A DNA stretch of 64,000 nucleotides from Lethocerus indicus. Lineage: Eukaryota > Arthropoda > Insecta > Hemiptera > Belostomatidae. How positions within the stretch are numbered: position 1 is the stretch's first letter; every line of letters begins with the position of its first letter. The stretch is taken from positions 17,952,442 through 18,016,441 of the forward strand of contig JACDQD010000008.1 of assembly GCA_019843655.1 (NCBI GenBank), given 5' to 3'. The position numbers were made by a program, and so were the translations under genes. The notes beneath the pieces are model-generated. The model saw only the letters and a list, made by a program, of their open reading frames with translations, was not told where the DNA came from and searched no databases. This document shows, piece after piece, positions 1-11,026 of this stretch.

Positions 1-2220
1 ACGGGTTCAGAGTAAGTTACCCTACGATTTTCCGGATCGGCTCAATGTTAACCCTCATGGTGGGATATTTGGGCTTAGGTAGGGATTGGAGTGTGCGGTG
101 GCGGGGGTGACAATGGGGGGAATGGGGGCCTAGCACTGAGGAATGTTGAACTCGGAGCTTGTCCTGCACGTCCATCTGTCCGTCTTTCCTGCCCGGGGGA
201 CCCCGCAGACCCATTATTTGCCCATAACTCGTCGTCCACTTGTCCACCAGGAATTCCTTCTGCCGTACTCCTCATCCATATAGATAATGCGGCATAACGC
301 TAAGCTTCCTTCATTCCGATCGGAGGCTACGTGAGGTTTCGTATTTGAACGGTTTTCCTATGTGCACGAGAAATGGGCAAATAGAACACCCACAATCACC
401 AGCAAAACAACATTTTATTTTTTCTTACTTATGCCTTATTAACAATATAATAAATATTAATGTTATGCACTTGAACTCGCCAAATATCCGGCCAACCCTT
501 CCATCGAAGATGGCCCATTGAGCCATTTCTCATTATAAATCACCTACTTTCTCATTTCTTAATCCACATTTTAAAACAGAAATGCCCAGTATTCGGACTA
601 CGCGCCTTTCTTCACAATAGCGGTTCGTGCAGCGATTCACCGGTAAATCGCCCACCTGATACTTGTTTCTATGGCGACAAAAAGTGGTTCAGTCAACAGT
701 TTCTTTCTGGATCCCGCGTTACTGAATCCCGGGGCCCGATTAATGTGACAACGCCACGAACGCCATTTTTATTTATTTCTTTTCTACGGGGCCGTTATTA
801 GGCGCGCGTACTGAATATTTCATGTATTTCATTCCCCGGCGTAGGGAAGGTCCGATTATTCGGGAGGCGTATTGCGCTTTTGATACCGCTGGGCCCCGTG
901 TATTGTCACGGGCTAAGCGCGTCCCGCCGTCGCCGGAATGGCATCCTGAATAAAACATTGGGCCGGGAGTCAACGCCAAGACATTTTTAGTGAATACCTT
1001 TATTTGACCGGTAAAACCCGGAATGAAAAGCGGGCGGGACATTTAATGAGATACGGCCGATGTCTATCTTGGGAATAATTTGTCCGATGAAATTTCCGCC
1101 CGGTGTCGTTTCTGTATTCTTAAGATTATTATTTAAACGGATTGACGGGCAGACAAGTTTTCATTCCAAGCATCCTGGAAGAAACAACAATACTACAGTG
1201 TTACATAACTCAGGAAGCCTGGGAACCCGGGTCCCATTAGAACATTCCTATAATAGCAGAATATATTAGGTATGGCCGATGCAATAAAATTCCTACCTAA
1301 TTCAGAAATTCATTTAAATAACTTACTATAAACGTCCACCACGATGTTATCACCTGTATATTATTATATAAAGTAAACGAATAGTATATAACGTCTTGAC
1401 TTTTATACACTGTATAAGCAGAAATAGAACGTGAGTATATAATTATATAAAAAATAAAATAAACCTTTATGAATTTTTGAAATTTCGACCGATCGGACTG
1501 AAAATTAAGATGGCCCATTTTCACATTTTGCATAGAAATATCTTCTGCCACAAAGACGATAGCCGGTAATATCTTTTCCTTACTTACCTCCACTGCAGGG
1601 CAGGAGACAATCCGAAAACATTTTTTTTGGAAATACATACACCGTGTAAATAATAGAATATTCTGTGGCAGATGCAGAACACGTCGGGCTCATTGTTATA
1701 CAGATTTAACGAGGAGGGTTACACATTGTAAATGGTTTTAAAACCGGGAACTCCCCTCCCCCGCCCGTACGGCCCCGCTCCGCGTTCTTTTATGAGTTGC
1801 CAGTGGGGCACAGGCGGGGGATATCAACCATTACCCGAATGAATTATTCATACCTGTTAACGAATACACGGGAGGGAATAGGGGGTTGGGGCGGGGGGCC
1901 GTCCTCCGAGATTAATTAACCTCGGTCCGGCCGGCGGGGGGCCCACAATAATATGTAAGGGGCAAACCCTCAAAATACTCGGATGAATATTAATCGGCGC
2001 GGTATTCCGAACATTTTTCGACGTACGCCGCCACCCTGTGAGCGCTGGGAAAAAGTCAAACGGGAAAATCCGGTAAGAGCGGGAATGCGGCTCCGTTCTG
2101 TCGCGACCAAAGAGCCGACGATAAGGAGGGGGTCATGACGCAGCGGAGGCGTCCGCCGGGGACAGTAGTCGAATAATTGTAGCGGAGGCGGCCCCCCCCA
2201 CCATAACCCGCCTCCATCTC
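1..2220. other. Non-coding stretch, no gene recognised
   Basis: Only short frames are present. The longest that starts at a true ATG is 113 codons on the minus strand at 1297-1638. It is A+T-rich, resembles no family I know and sits in DNA of the same composition, so I do not call it a gene. Positions 1740-2220 turn GC-rich, with repeated G and C runs, ahead of a TA tract. No promoter, RNA gene or element end is recognisable. Confidence 0.6.
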
Positions 2221-2272
2221 TCGAGTTACATTATAAAAACAGGTTAAAATACTCTGGCTGGCTCACTGCCTC

Positions 2273-2277
<5 letters not shown>

Positions 2278-2327
<50 letters not shown>
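2278..2327. repeat. (TA)n microsatellite, about 25 units
   Basis: An uninterrupted alternation of T and A runs for about 50 bases, followed directly by an imperfect CA/TA tract to about 2343. It marks the left edge of the GC-rich promoter-like island. Such tracts mutate in length and can extrude cruciforms; no function is implied. Confidence 0.95.
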
Positions 2328-2333
<6 letters not shown>

Positions 2334-2662
2334 CACATATATACAGAGTTGTCGCTTCACTGTTCCTCCCTGCTGCTCTTTCCTCCGGCCACCAAAGTTT
2401 TTTTTCTATCCGTGTCCCTTGTATATGCAGTGTAAGAGTGTAGTGTGTGCGGTGTATGTAGTGTAAGTGTAGTGTGTGTAGTGCGGCACCCTTCCTCAGT
2501 TAAAGTCCTTAACACGAGGCACTGCCCCTCATTAAGCCCCCCGCCGACCCCCCTTTACATTACCGCCCTCCTCCCCCCTCGCCTTCCGGGACTCACTCGT
2601 CCATACCTACTTTCAGGCTCTATCGCTCCTCTCTCGCCGAGCCTCACTGCCTCTCTCACTCA

Positions 2663-2689
2663 CTCTCTCTCTCTCTCTCTCTCTCTCTC
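2663..2689. repeat. (CT)n tract
   Basis: About 13 CT units, read as GA on the minus strand, in a wider CT-rich stretch. It lies immediately left of the E-box/CCAAT cluster and would present GAGAG sites, the motif recognised by GAGA factor in insects. Confidence 0.9.
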
Positions 2690-2744
2690 GCTCCAGGAGG
2701 GAGCTCACGGAGCGTGAGCGAGCGCGAGAGAGAGGGTCGATAGA

Positions 2745-2771
2745 GGCTCCACGTGGAGCCGGCCGGCCAAT
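2745..2771. promoter_or_regulatory. E-box palindrome next to a CCAAT box
   Basis: A perfect 16-base palindrome, GGCTCCACGTGGAGCC (2745-2760), is centred on the E-box CACGTG. Seven bases after it comes CCAAT (2767-2771). The pair lies inside the GC island between two CT/GAGA tracts. E-boxes bind bHLH dimers and CCAAT binds NF-Y in animals; binding here is inferred from sequence only. Confidence 0.4.
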
Positions 2772-2869
2772 GGGAGCGCTGGTAGCTCCACGAAGTCCCC
2801 CAGCCACTGCCGAGACAACTCTCATAACACTACCACCGCACCAACTTACCCAGTTCCCTCTTCTCAATC

Positions 2870-2938
2870 ACTCTCTCTCTCGCACTCTCACTCACTCACT
2901 CTCTCTCTCTCTCGCTCTTTCTCTCTCCACTCGGCGGT
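2870..2938. repeat. CT-rich imperfect repeat
   Basis: Several CT runs broken by single CA or CG steps, all purine on the minus strand. It is the second GAGA-type tract of the island. Confidence 0.85.
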
Positions 2939-3166
2939 AGGCGCCTCTCTCTCCTCTCCCTCTATCCTCTCTCCCTTTCGGGGGGGAGGTGGAAGAGAGC
3001 TCTCCCCCTCACAAATAGAAGTGAAGAAAAAAAGGTCGGGGAGGAGAGGCGTACAGGTCGAGGGGTTGTTTGGGGGGTGGTAGGGGACGGGGAGGGGTGG
3101 CAGCAGTTTTAAGCCGGCCCAGATTTATGAAAGTTTCATGAGGTCGAGGAGGAAGGGGGGGATGAA

Positions 3167-3197
3167 AAGGAGGAGGAGGAGGAGGAGGAGGAGGAGG
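3167..3197. repeat. (AGG)n triplet repeat
   Basis: About ten AGG triplets, followed by a short TGG run. It forms a pure polypurine block on the plus strand within the promoter-like island. Confidence 0.9.
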
Positions 3198-3367
3198 TGG
3201 TGGTGGAGTAAAAGGGAGCGGTGGCTCCCCGGCCCCCTCGTGCTAACCTCCTCCAACACTGATTTGCATTAAGACGTCGCGCGCCGGGAGGGAGAGGGGG
3301 GTCATTAGGATTCAAAACAAATAGTCCCCCGCGTTAAGCCGATGGCTGGCCCGGCGAGGGAGGTGGC

Positions 3368-3413
3368 GGGGCGAGGTGGGAGGAGGGGCGGGGGGCCGCT
3401 ACTTATTTATAAG
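3368..3413 (+). promoter_or_regulatory. G-quadruplex motif followed by TATA-like box
   Basis: Four G tracts (3368-3371, 3378-3380, 3385-3388, 3390-3395) with loops of 6, 4 and 1 bases satisfy the usual G3+N1-7 rule. Ten bases later TTTATAAG (3406-3413) stands alone in otherwise GC-rich DNA and could serve as a core-promoter TATA element. No initiator or downstream exon is clear, so this is a candidate only. Confidence 0.3.
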
Positions 3414-3870
3414 CCCCCGCCGCTGGCTCCCCCCCCCCATAGTAAAACTTCAATTTACCGCTTCGACAACCCGAGCGGTAGCCGGCCCCCGCCGTGACCC
3501 GACCGGGGACAGATTAGGGGACTACGTTTTAAAATTGTGTCCCGTCGGAAGTCCGCTCCCCCACAGCCCCGCCGGCTCCACCCTCCAGGTAGCTTTCTAA
3601 TCGATGGGCACCGAATTGAGGCTATTCCTCTAATCGCTTAATGCGCCGCATCTTTCCTTACTCCAACTTTACTTCTTTTCAATTTAATGGGCAATAATAT
3701 GCCACGATTATATTTGATTAGATAATCGCATCGCCTGTCGCAGAACAGGAAAAATCGACAAAAATACGTATAGTACGGTACGAATCGGAGGTCTTACGAT
3801 CGCTGGTGCATGCACGCCTCCGGTCGAGTGTCTCTCTAAAAGCTACCGTACTGCCAGAATGGGTTTTATT

Positions 3871-3886
3871 CGTACGATATCGTACG
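3871..3886. repeat. Perfect 16-base palindrome
   Basis: CGTACGATATCGTACG equals its own reverse complement; the symmetry stops at the next base on each side. The 120 bases before it hold two further GTACG/CGTAC-type steps. No known binding site is recognised. Confidence 0.85.
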
Positions 3887-4032
3887 CGGTGAGTGACACT
3901 TCACATCAATCTGAAGTTATTTTCAATAATGTTTACCAATTATAGTCGGTTGAATGGTCGGTTGGAGTTGGTCCGGCACAGTTTCGAAGCGAGTGGGCCC
4001 TGATCTGACGGGTCGGGCTGGGAGCTGGGTAT

Positions 4033-4057
4033 CCGCAGCCTATCTGGAAGGCTGCGG
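4033..4057. repeat. GC-rich hairpin
   Basis: CCGCAGCC at 4033-4040 pairs perfectly with GGCTGCGG at 4050-4057 across a nine-base loop. It is not followed by a T run and there is no gene beside it, so a terminator or RNA role is unsupported. Confidence 0.7.
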
Positions 4058-5351
4058 CAAGCGTATTATGCCCGATGTGAATTTACAAACGGGTTACCGG
4101 TGTTTGATATAAATAATACATAGGTTAAGCCCGGAGGGGGGCCACATGCATTATTCAGGGAGGGGGGCTCCGCTTGTGCAAGGAGCCACTGCCACCACAC
4201 CCCGCCTTACACCAAACAAGGTAGAACAATGTGACCCTGTCCTCTCCGCTCCCTCTCTCACTCCCTCTCTCACTCCTTCTCCGTCTCTTTCTTCCGCCCT
4301 CTCTCCGCCTCTCCTTCTCTTTTTCTTTTCATCCTTACTACCTCTTTATCTTACAGCCTCTCTTTCACTCTCTTCGGACTATCACGATCTATCGTTAACA
4401 GGGCTAACACTTCCCAACCCCCTTCCCGCCATTCCCTATTTATTCTTTCCCACAATATCCCTCCATTTTATCCCACCGAAACCCCACGACCCGCCGTCCC
4501 TCGCTCCCCATCGCTTATATTACTATCGGTCCCCGTCTCCTTTCCCGAAGCCCTTTCTTTTTCCCCTTTATCTCTTTTTATTTAATGCACTCTTCGATAG
4601 TACGTACGGTGCTCCCTCTTATAAGGAAATAGAAGATACCCTGTGCACTCGCTGTTCCGAAGTGATTTCAGTGATTGCGCATCGATATATATCTACTAAC
4701 TAGTATTTACTGTAGACTGCGTTGCGCTAATTAGAATTAATAATGGGACATCTGTTTCTCTAGGTTCTAAAAATATTTATAACGGATGGAACCATTTAGA
4801 GAGCCGGTAATTTTGGGCAGAATATCCGTGATCTGCTTTTATTAAATAGCCCAAGATTAAAATGTACGATGGCGGTGTTATTGGTGCGAAGACCTAACCC
4901 GAAGTGGCCGGGTTCACCGACTGTGCGCCACTTACGCGGGGACCATTTGTTAACTGGCCAACAGAGAGTGCTAGGGGGGGGCGGAGGGAGGGAGAGATGA
5001 TTGCCAGGAGGAAGAGAGAGCGATAGAAGGGGATCAACAGAAACGGGTGCGGGATGGAGAGAGGATTAATGAACCCTAAGAGTGGGATAGTAAGGGGTCT
5101 CTAATGACACTTAGCAGTGGTGGCGAGAGGGACAGGATGATGATGGAAATTGGAAATGGGGGAGAGGGAAACAAAACCATAATCTCTCTTAGTGTTAGCC
5201 CAACTCCAATCGACCGAAGAAAGAAGCGTTTAAAGGATGTTACTTTTTAATTATATAGTCCGAGATTGAAATGAGGCAATTAAATACAGATTATTTCTTC
5301 GATTAAGAAGAAAAGGAAACTTTGTCATTTATTTTAACATCGATGGAAGGA

Positions 5352-5381
5352 ATTATATATCCTCCCGGGTGGATATATAAT
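5352..5381. repeat. 30-base near-perfect palindrome
   Basis: Arms ATTATATATCC (5352-5362) and GGATATATAAT (5371-5381) match perfectly. The eight central bases TCCCGGGT contain CCCGGG, so only the outermost pair of the centre fails. The whole 30 bases can fold back or act as a symmetric binding site. No family is recognised. Confidence 0.85.
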
Positions 5382-6729
5382 GAAATATAACTGAAGAGGT
5401 TGGGCTATGAAATTACCCGCATGGAATGAATATACTGAATACTTCAGCAAAATATAATTTTTCAATTGGATAGATTCTGTGAAACAACCTGTAACCTTCG
5501 TGTGTTACGTGGCAAACGTTGAGATGCGACAGGCCCCTAATAAATTTAAAAAAAAAATCGCGTCCCACACAAACCTCCACTGTCTCAACCGTGGGAAACG
5601 ATTTACCTCAGCAAGCTATTTAGTTAGTTATTTTCACGAATATAAAGATCGCAACTGGATAAAACTCATTTTATTCCCCTTCTTAGTAAGACTGTGATCA
5701 AAACGAGCGTTGAATTTATCAGACTGTCGTTATAAATTCATGGTTCCTGTGCAGGAAAAAGTCGGGGGGAGTCTTATTCCCAAGTGGCAGGTCCTAGAAG
5801 ACAAATCCCGGAATTGCCGGTGTCCCGTTTTGTTTTTTTCCTCGCTACCCGTTCTCTCGCCGAGGATTCCTCAGTGTATCGGATCGCCTGCACGACGAAA
5901 GAAGAACAGAAAGTAATCCAAATGAAAAGGGCGGGGACCCGAGGGAAGTTGGGACGTGGCCCCGTCCCCAGGGACATCGATGGAGTGGAGGAGGGGGGCT
6001 CTTGTAAGCGCGGAAACACTTTCCCGCCGCCGAGGCTTTGGAAATCGACAAGGAAAGTTACTTCTGAGGATTGCAGCCCCCGACGGAAAATGGTCGGGGG
6101 AGGAGAAATGGAGACGGGGGCGGGTATGGGAGACGGCGGGTCACAGATGTACCTCGGGTATATTAACTAGGACAAAAACAACTCGGAGGGACCTCCCCGC
6201 GCTTACCCCAATCATCCCCCGCCCCGAAGCTTTTTCCGGCAGTTTTTATCCGCCTCCGCCTCCGCTTCACCGTCTTATCCCCAATCGGTCGGAATGCGGT
6301 TAATACCCGGGCAAAGAGTTCGGCCGAAGTAACAATTCCGAATTCGGGATTCAATAAAAACCGGCGGTATCCCTTTCACCGGCGCTTATTTTCGAGCCCC
6401 TTTGAATTGAATCCCGGCGAAAAAATACTGGGGGATGAACGCAGTTTTTTTTTCGCGATAACCCAATGGTCCGGCTCCGGTGAGATCCCGATTTGACGAG
6501 TTATTTCGGTACCCACGGCCTAGCTGAATGATCGGGATGAGATCGACCATTAAAATAGCACTTCGGACGTTCACAATTCCTTGACGGTTTTCCCAGTGCT
6601 ACGATTCTAGACTGGACAATTATCTGACGTGGAGGAAGCTCATGTTTACGAATAATACTGTAGTGTTAATTTATTTAAAATAATATTTTAAAACATTTTG
6701 TAATTATTAACAAATTGAGGAAAATAACA

Positions 6730-6744
6730 GTGTGTGTGTGTGTG
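6730..6744. repeat. (GT)n short microsatellite
   Basis: Seven GT units in A+T-rich DNA. No associated feature. Confidence 0.85.
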
Positions 6745-8139
6745 AACTGGATAATGGGAGTGCATGCAATAGGGGTGCCCTGGTCAATACGGCGGTTGAA
6801 AAAGCTGAGAGTCGGAATTCACTTATTTGTTATCGGGATGGAATTTTACAGGCCCTCGGTTTTTTTTACGGGGTCGGCGGGGATGTTGCCGGGTTTTTAA
6901 ACCTGCTAATGGCAATAAAACAACCCCCCGTAGTCGTCGTAACCCCACACCGCCGCCGAGTCGTAACTCCTTTTACGGTGTCTGCCGGCCATTAATATAA
7001 TGCCATCCGAGTTGAATATTATTTCATTTAACGGCCGATAAAGGTTAATTTACGGCCAATTTATCGTACGAGGGTCGACTTCCGAAATGTTGTAACGGGG
7101 CCGAGAGGGAAATTGGACGACTGGGGGAGGGGTTGAATATTTGTACGGGGCTTCCGATAGACTAGGCCCTCAATACACACCCTTACCTTTGCATTGATGC
7201 GAGGTAGACGGAACAAATCTGAATGATGTTTCGAACGTAAATTATAAATTAAATAAAAAATATATCGTACACAATATAATCAAAGACGTATATTTTCTTC
7301 TTGTATTGTAGTATATTATGACGCTACTTACATGTTATAAAACAACATAAACGGAAATATAAAACAACGCTTTCGAAGATGATACTAGCTTATTCTATTA
7401 TATTACTATGTAATCTGAAACGTGTACACAAATTTACGATCAAATATTACAATTTAACGAACAGAAAACAAGTATATTGTTCAAAATGCTTCAGGGAAGG
7501 AAAATATTTTCAGCGTACCGAAGAGTGATTCCCATTCAGCTACATAATCGCTCTGAAAATAATAAAATTTGTAATTAATGAAACATAATATGTATAGCGC
7601 TTCCAAAAATTAAATTAAATTAATTTAATTAAATGTTCAACAATGTATAGTTATATACACGTGTGTATAAATAAGCGAATGTTATGAAATATTTTCTCAT
7701 TCGTTACAATGCTGTGCTACATAATTTAAAACAGCGAGTGGAGGTCGCATGAATTATATCATACTTCTTTTATTATTTTCTCGGAATCCACGCGTTTTTT
7801 AAATTGTTTTTTCAAAGAAGATATTCCCGCGTTAATTTTACAAACAGTGTAAATGTATTTCATTGACGTGTAGTGATATTATGTTCACAACTTTAAGGGA
7901 GAAACGTGTGTTCGATGACGGTGAAATTTATGCTAATTTATGCGGAACAACTTTGAAAAAAAAAAAATTTTGTCGGTCAATTTTTAGTGGAAAAAAACCG
8001 GTCACGGTTCGTCCTTCGGCCGAAATTCTACCTGTGCCGGATTCGCCACAAAATAACGCCGACGTTCGTGCCAACAGCCGAATTAGGTTTGGGCAATAAT
8101 TGATAATTAGTGAAAGAGTTAAGAGTCATGAAAATACCA

Positions 8140-8168
8140 CTGACGATGGCGAGAAACCGAAACTGGCC
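8140..8168 (+). ncRNA. Decayed hammerhead-like motif (copy F)
   Basis: CTGACGA at 8140-8146, then TGGCGAGAAACC, then GAAAC at 8159-8163. This matches the intact copy at 13316 over the core with only a few substitutions. Stem II is reduced to GG/CC, and stem III (ACTGGC) has lost self-complementarity, so cleavage is not expected. The flanks do not resemble the other copies. It could be an old relic or chance; the length of matching core favours a relic. Confidence 0.4.
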
Positions 8169-8414
8169 CTGGGCGCAGTCTGTAGCCCAACTCGTGACAC
8201 CATTCAGATTTTAATTACCGGCTCGGTGGTCACGCCGATGGTCCTTACGTAACGAGTGACGATATTGTTAATTAATTGGAGCCAATGTTTAGACATCGTA
8301 GGGCGGCGGACAAAAGATGTGTCCTCATTAATCATCATAAATTAAATAGGACGTAGCGGACCCCCATTGTGGTCGGCCGGCGATTGCGGCTTATGAAACG
8401 TCACGTTTCAGAGC

Positions 8415-8452
8415 GAGAGAGAGAGAGAGAGATAAAAAGAAGAGAGAGAGAA
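8415..8452. repeat. Interrupted (GA)n tract
   Basis: Two GA runs (8415-8432 and 8441-8452) separated by an A-rich spacer. Simple repeat only. Confidence 0.85.
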
Positions 8453-8470
8453 GGCTATGCTTCTGCCCGC

Positions 8471-8488
8471 AGTGACTTGCAAGTCACT
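8471..8488. repeat. Perfect 18-base palindrome
   Basis: AGTGACTTGCAAGTCACT is exactly self-complementary and is the longest perfect palindrome I noticed outside simple TA repeats. It lies 19 bases after the GA tract. It could bind a dimeric factor; none is identified. Confidence 0.85.
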
Positions 8489-10941
8489 TACTTAACTTGA
8501 CTACAGTCGGATCTGGGTGGGACACAGTCAAATGGGCGGGAATTACGAGGCGTCATTATGGCGAAAAAATATTACCCCTTCAGGATTATTGCTTCGGTAA
8601 TGAGACACGAGCCTGACTATAGTATTTGTCCTATCATCGTCCTCCCCAACCTTCCGTCTAGAACAAGGTGAAATTCTGTTCCTTCAATGAGGTAGGAAAC
8701 CAATAATAACGTTTATTTATATATATTAAGTGATACTATAGGCAGTCAAACTGCATCGCTGCGAACACATTCTCGTGTTAACCGGAATAGTGTCCGAAGG
8801 GTCGGATGTGCTAATTAAAGAGATTCGTAAAGAACTTAAGCGCGTAGTTGAATTTCTCAACGTCAGTTTTTATAAACATATTGGGACAACGGATTTAATT
8901 TATACTTTTTAGTCGCGCCCATTGGAGCCATAAACAAAACAACATTATAGCAATCAGTTACAGAATATTATTATCCGTTATAGTTGCCATTATGCAATCT
9001 TAACGTCTTTCACTTAACCAATTAAAGCTAGACCGGCTATAGGGTATATGTTATCATGTAAATATTAATTACATACATTTGTTATACATATGGAAGCAGC
9101 GGAATTGAGCTTTCCTGTCCAGACGAGAAAATCATGAACGTAGGTTCAGCATAAATATTTATTAAATGCAAATGATAATCTAGTTTCTCTAATAAGGAGC
9201 AGCAACTATAACATTTATACACGTTAAATTACGACTTAGTTTGAACATTTTGAGTGCACACTGGAACTTTCCATTTGCATTTCTACCAAAATTATTGCTA
9301 ATTCTCTTTTTTCAATGAAAATGATCGAAATTAACCAAAATCCACGAAACCATACGTTGTGGGTTGGATTAAATGTAAGAGATATTTGTGGCGAGCTCTA
9401 AATATTAATTATTTAATCTTTGAACTTACTTATTAAGGCTAATTAAAGCGTACAGTTTTTAATTTATTCTTTAAACGCCTGCAATACTCTACATTTTCAC
9501 CCATCGTCAATGAGGACGAGGACATGTTGAGTTCTAGGTTTCTCTTCTTTCTAATGGGTTTCGCGTCACCCCTCCTTTCGCCAATCTGCGGTACGCGACC
9601 ACACAGTTATATCGCATAACTTCTTAGTGCGGCTGGCACGTTCAGGTCACAGCCTCCCGTTCGGTAGCTCGGACACGTGTAAACGCCTTAGAACGGGCGA
9701 AAGGGCGTTGTTCAATGCTACGTGTCTGTTCGTAATCGTGCTGTACACCCCGTGTAATTACTGCTAGCCCCGTTCTCCTCCTAGAGGCCTCAAGAGAAGT
9801 GATTATTACTCCTCGAAGAAGACTAAATTGTCCACTTCCGAGAGGAAAATTTTTCATTATTAAATGAGCCGCACATTTCGTGACCTTTCCCGCGCCTTAT
9901 CGACTTATTATCGATAATAATTTCGCCCAATTATTTAAAACACCAGAAATAAAAAGAATTCTGTCGCGAGACAGTAAGGTTTTCAACCGCGACAACCGAC
10001 CTATCCGCTGACCGTTTCTGTAACCGAAAATAAATTCACCGAGAATATAGACTTAATTGGTACCAACCGACGTCCCCCCAGTAACCGGAGTTTATTACCG
10101 AATGCGATTAAAGCGAACAAAGAAACGGGTAATGGCCGATGGAGTGGGTGTCGGTAGTGGTAATCTGAAAGCGGGGATCTGATCGGCCGCCGACAGGGCC
10201 AATTACCGGGCTCTTGACCAATTAGGATCGATTGTTTGGGGGCCGGCCGGCCGGCGGGGAAACGTTATGAATGATTTCACGCTCTACAAACGCCGCCGGG
10301 TGTCGTAAATAATATAGCCCTGTTTAGAAGGGTTTAAACAGCCACCGAACCCATATCCTCGAGGAGTAACGGATCAAGTGGTAAACCGTGGAAACCAAAT
10401 AAAATATCTTCAAATTATGTTGCCCATTTATAGCAACTTCTTTGTGTTCTCCTGGAATACATTCATAAATCAAATTCAATAGTTTATCTTATATATTCGT
10501 CTGCAGCCGTCCTTATGCAGTTTCCACTTCTCCCTTATATCTTACTGCAGCTATAGTTCTTATCAGGTCCGAAGAGAAATTCCCATATTAATGATTAATA
10601 TATTATTGGCTGAAAACTGTTGTTAGTAACGGAAAATAGCTCAAGACGAGTTGGGAAAAGGGAAAATTTCACGGCCGAGACGAATAACATTCCCTTTAAT
10701 AACCTCCGTTTAGTTCTTGTTACATGTTCTCAGTCCAAGACTTTTCCGTATTGCTGTCAGAAAGTGGGAGATCTCGGTCCTGCTGGGGTGACCTCGTAAA
10801 AATCTCCTTCTGCGGGAATGTAGTCACCAGTAACACGAGTTCTTGTCGTCGATCGAAATACGTAACATACTGAAGTCGGATTTAACTTACATATTTATAT
10901 CTGTATAATAGCTATTTCAAAATTCAATATATTAATTTAAC

Positions 10942-11026
10942 ATACCCGTTCTGTGGCCTGAGAGGTGTTGGAATACCGTAGATTTCGTGTATTTCTTTTT
11001 CCTCTCGCTGGTTCGGTCTTTCAGCA
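10942..11026 (-). repeat. Hammerhead-repeat family copy C, 5'-truncated
   Basis: Read on the minus strand, this matches the part of the family downstream of the ribozyme core: GACCGA, then CCAGCGAGAGGA, an A-rich segment, GGTATTCCAACACCTC and a CCACAGAAC-type end. The same order occurs in copies A (17240-17315) and B (50872-50955). The similarity begins within a few bases of where the ribozyme would cut, and the ribozyme core itself is absent. The flanking GGTCTTT/AAAGACC pair forms a small hairpin. Homology is seen in the sequence; the family's identity is inferred. Confidence 0.6.

Larger units (their letters stand above)
2600..3600. promoter_or_regulatory. GC-rich island with promoter-like elements
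   Basis: A dense CpG-containing island. In order it shows a (CT)n tract at 2663-2689, the perfect 16-base palindrome GGCTCCACGTGGAGCC at 2745-2760 with the E-box CACGTG at its centre, a CCAAT box at 2767-2771, a second CT-rich tract at 2870-2938, and an AGG triplet repeat at 3167-3197. These are followed by a canonical four-tract G-quadruplex motif at 3368-3395 and a TATA-like TTTATAAG at 3406-3413. GAGA/CT tracts beside CCAAT and E-boxes are common at arthropod developmental promoters. No coding exon follows that I can recognise, so the promoter reading and its direction are inference. Confidence 0.35.
3601..5000. other. Non-coding stretch with pyrimidine-rich open frame
   Basis: It contains a perfect palindrome at 3871-3886 and a GC hairpin at 4033-4057. 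A pyrimidine-rich block at about 4240-4580 produces a 185-codon ATG frame at 4146-4703. That frame is open because C/T-rich DNA lacks stop codons. Its product is mostly Ser, Pro and Leu with no domain, and I do not call it a gene. Confidence 0.6.
5001..8130. other. Non-coding, mostly A+T-rich stretch
   Basis: No convincing gene. A near-perfect palindrome lies at 5352-5381 and a short (GT)n run at 6730-6744. GC-rich purine DNA at 5930-6160 yields overlapping frames on both strands without recognisable domains. Positions 7240-7850 are strongly A+T-rich, with a self-complementary TTAAATTAATTTAA-type block near 7610-7635. A 78-codon frame near 7863-8099 has no recognisable domain. Confidence 0.6.
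8169..10941. other. Non-coding stretch
   Basis: No gene recognised. It contains GA tracts at 8415-8452, an 18-base palindrome at 8471-8488, and a GGCCGGCCGGCCGG run at 10241-10254. A CpG-rich block at about 9590-9830 gives a 71-codon minus-strand frame with no recognisable domain. Confidence 0.6.

Noticed and set aside
4146..4703. 185-codon plus-strand frame with a true ATG, the longest in the window
   Set aside because: It lies in C/T-rich DNA that lacks stop codons by composition; the product is Ser/Pro/Leu-rich without any domain.
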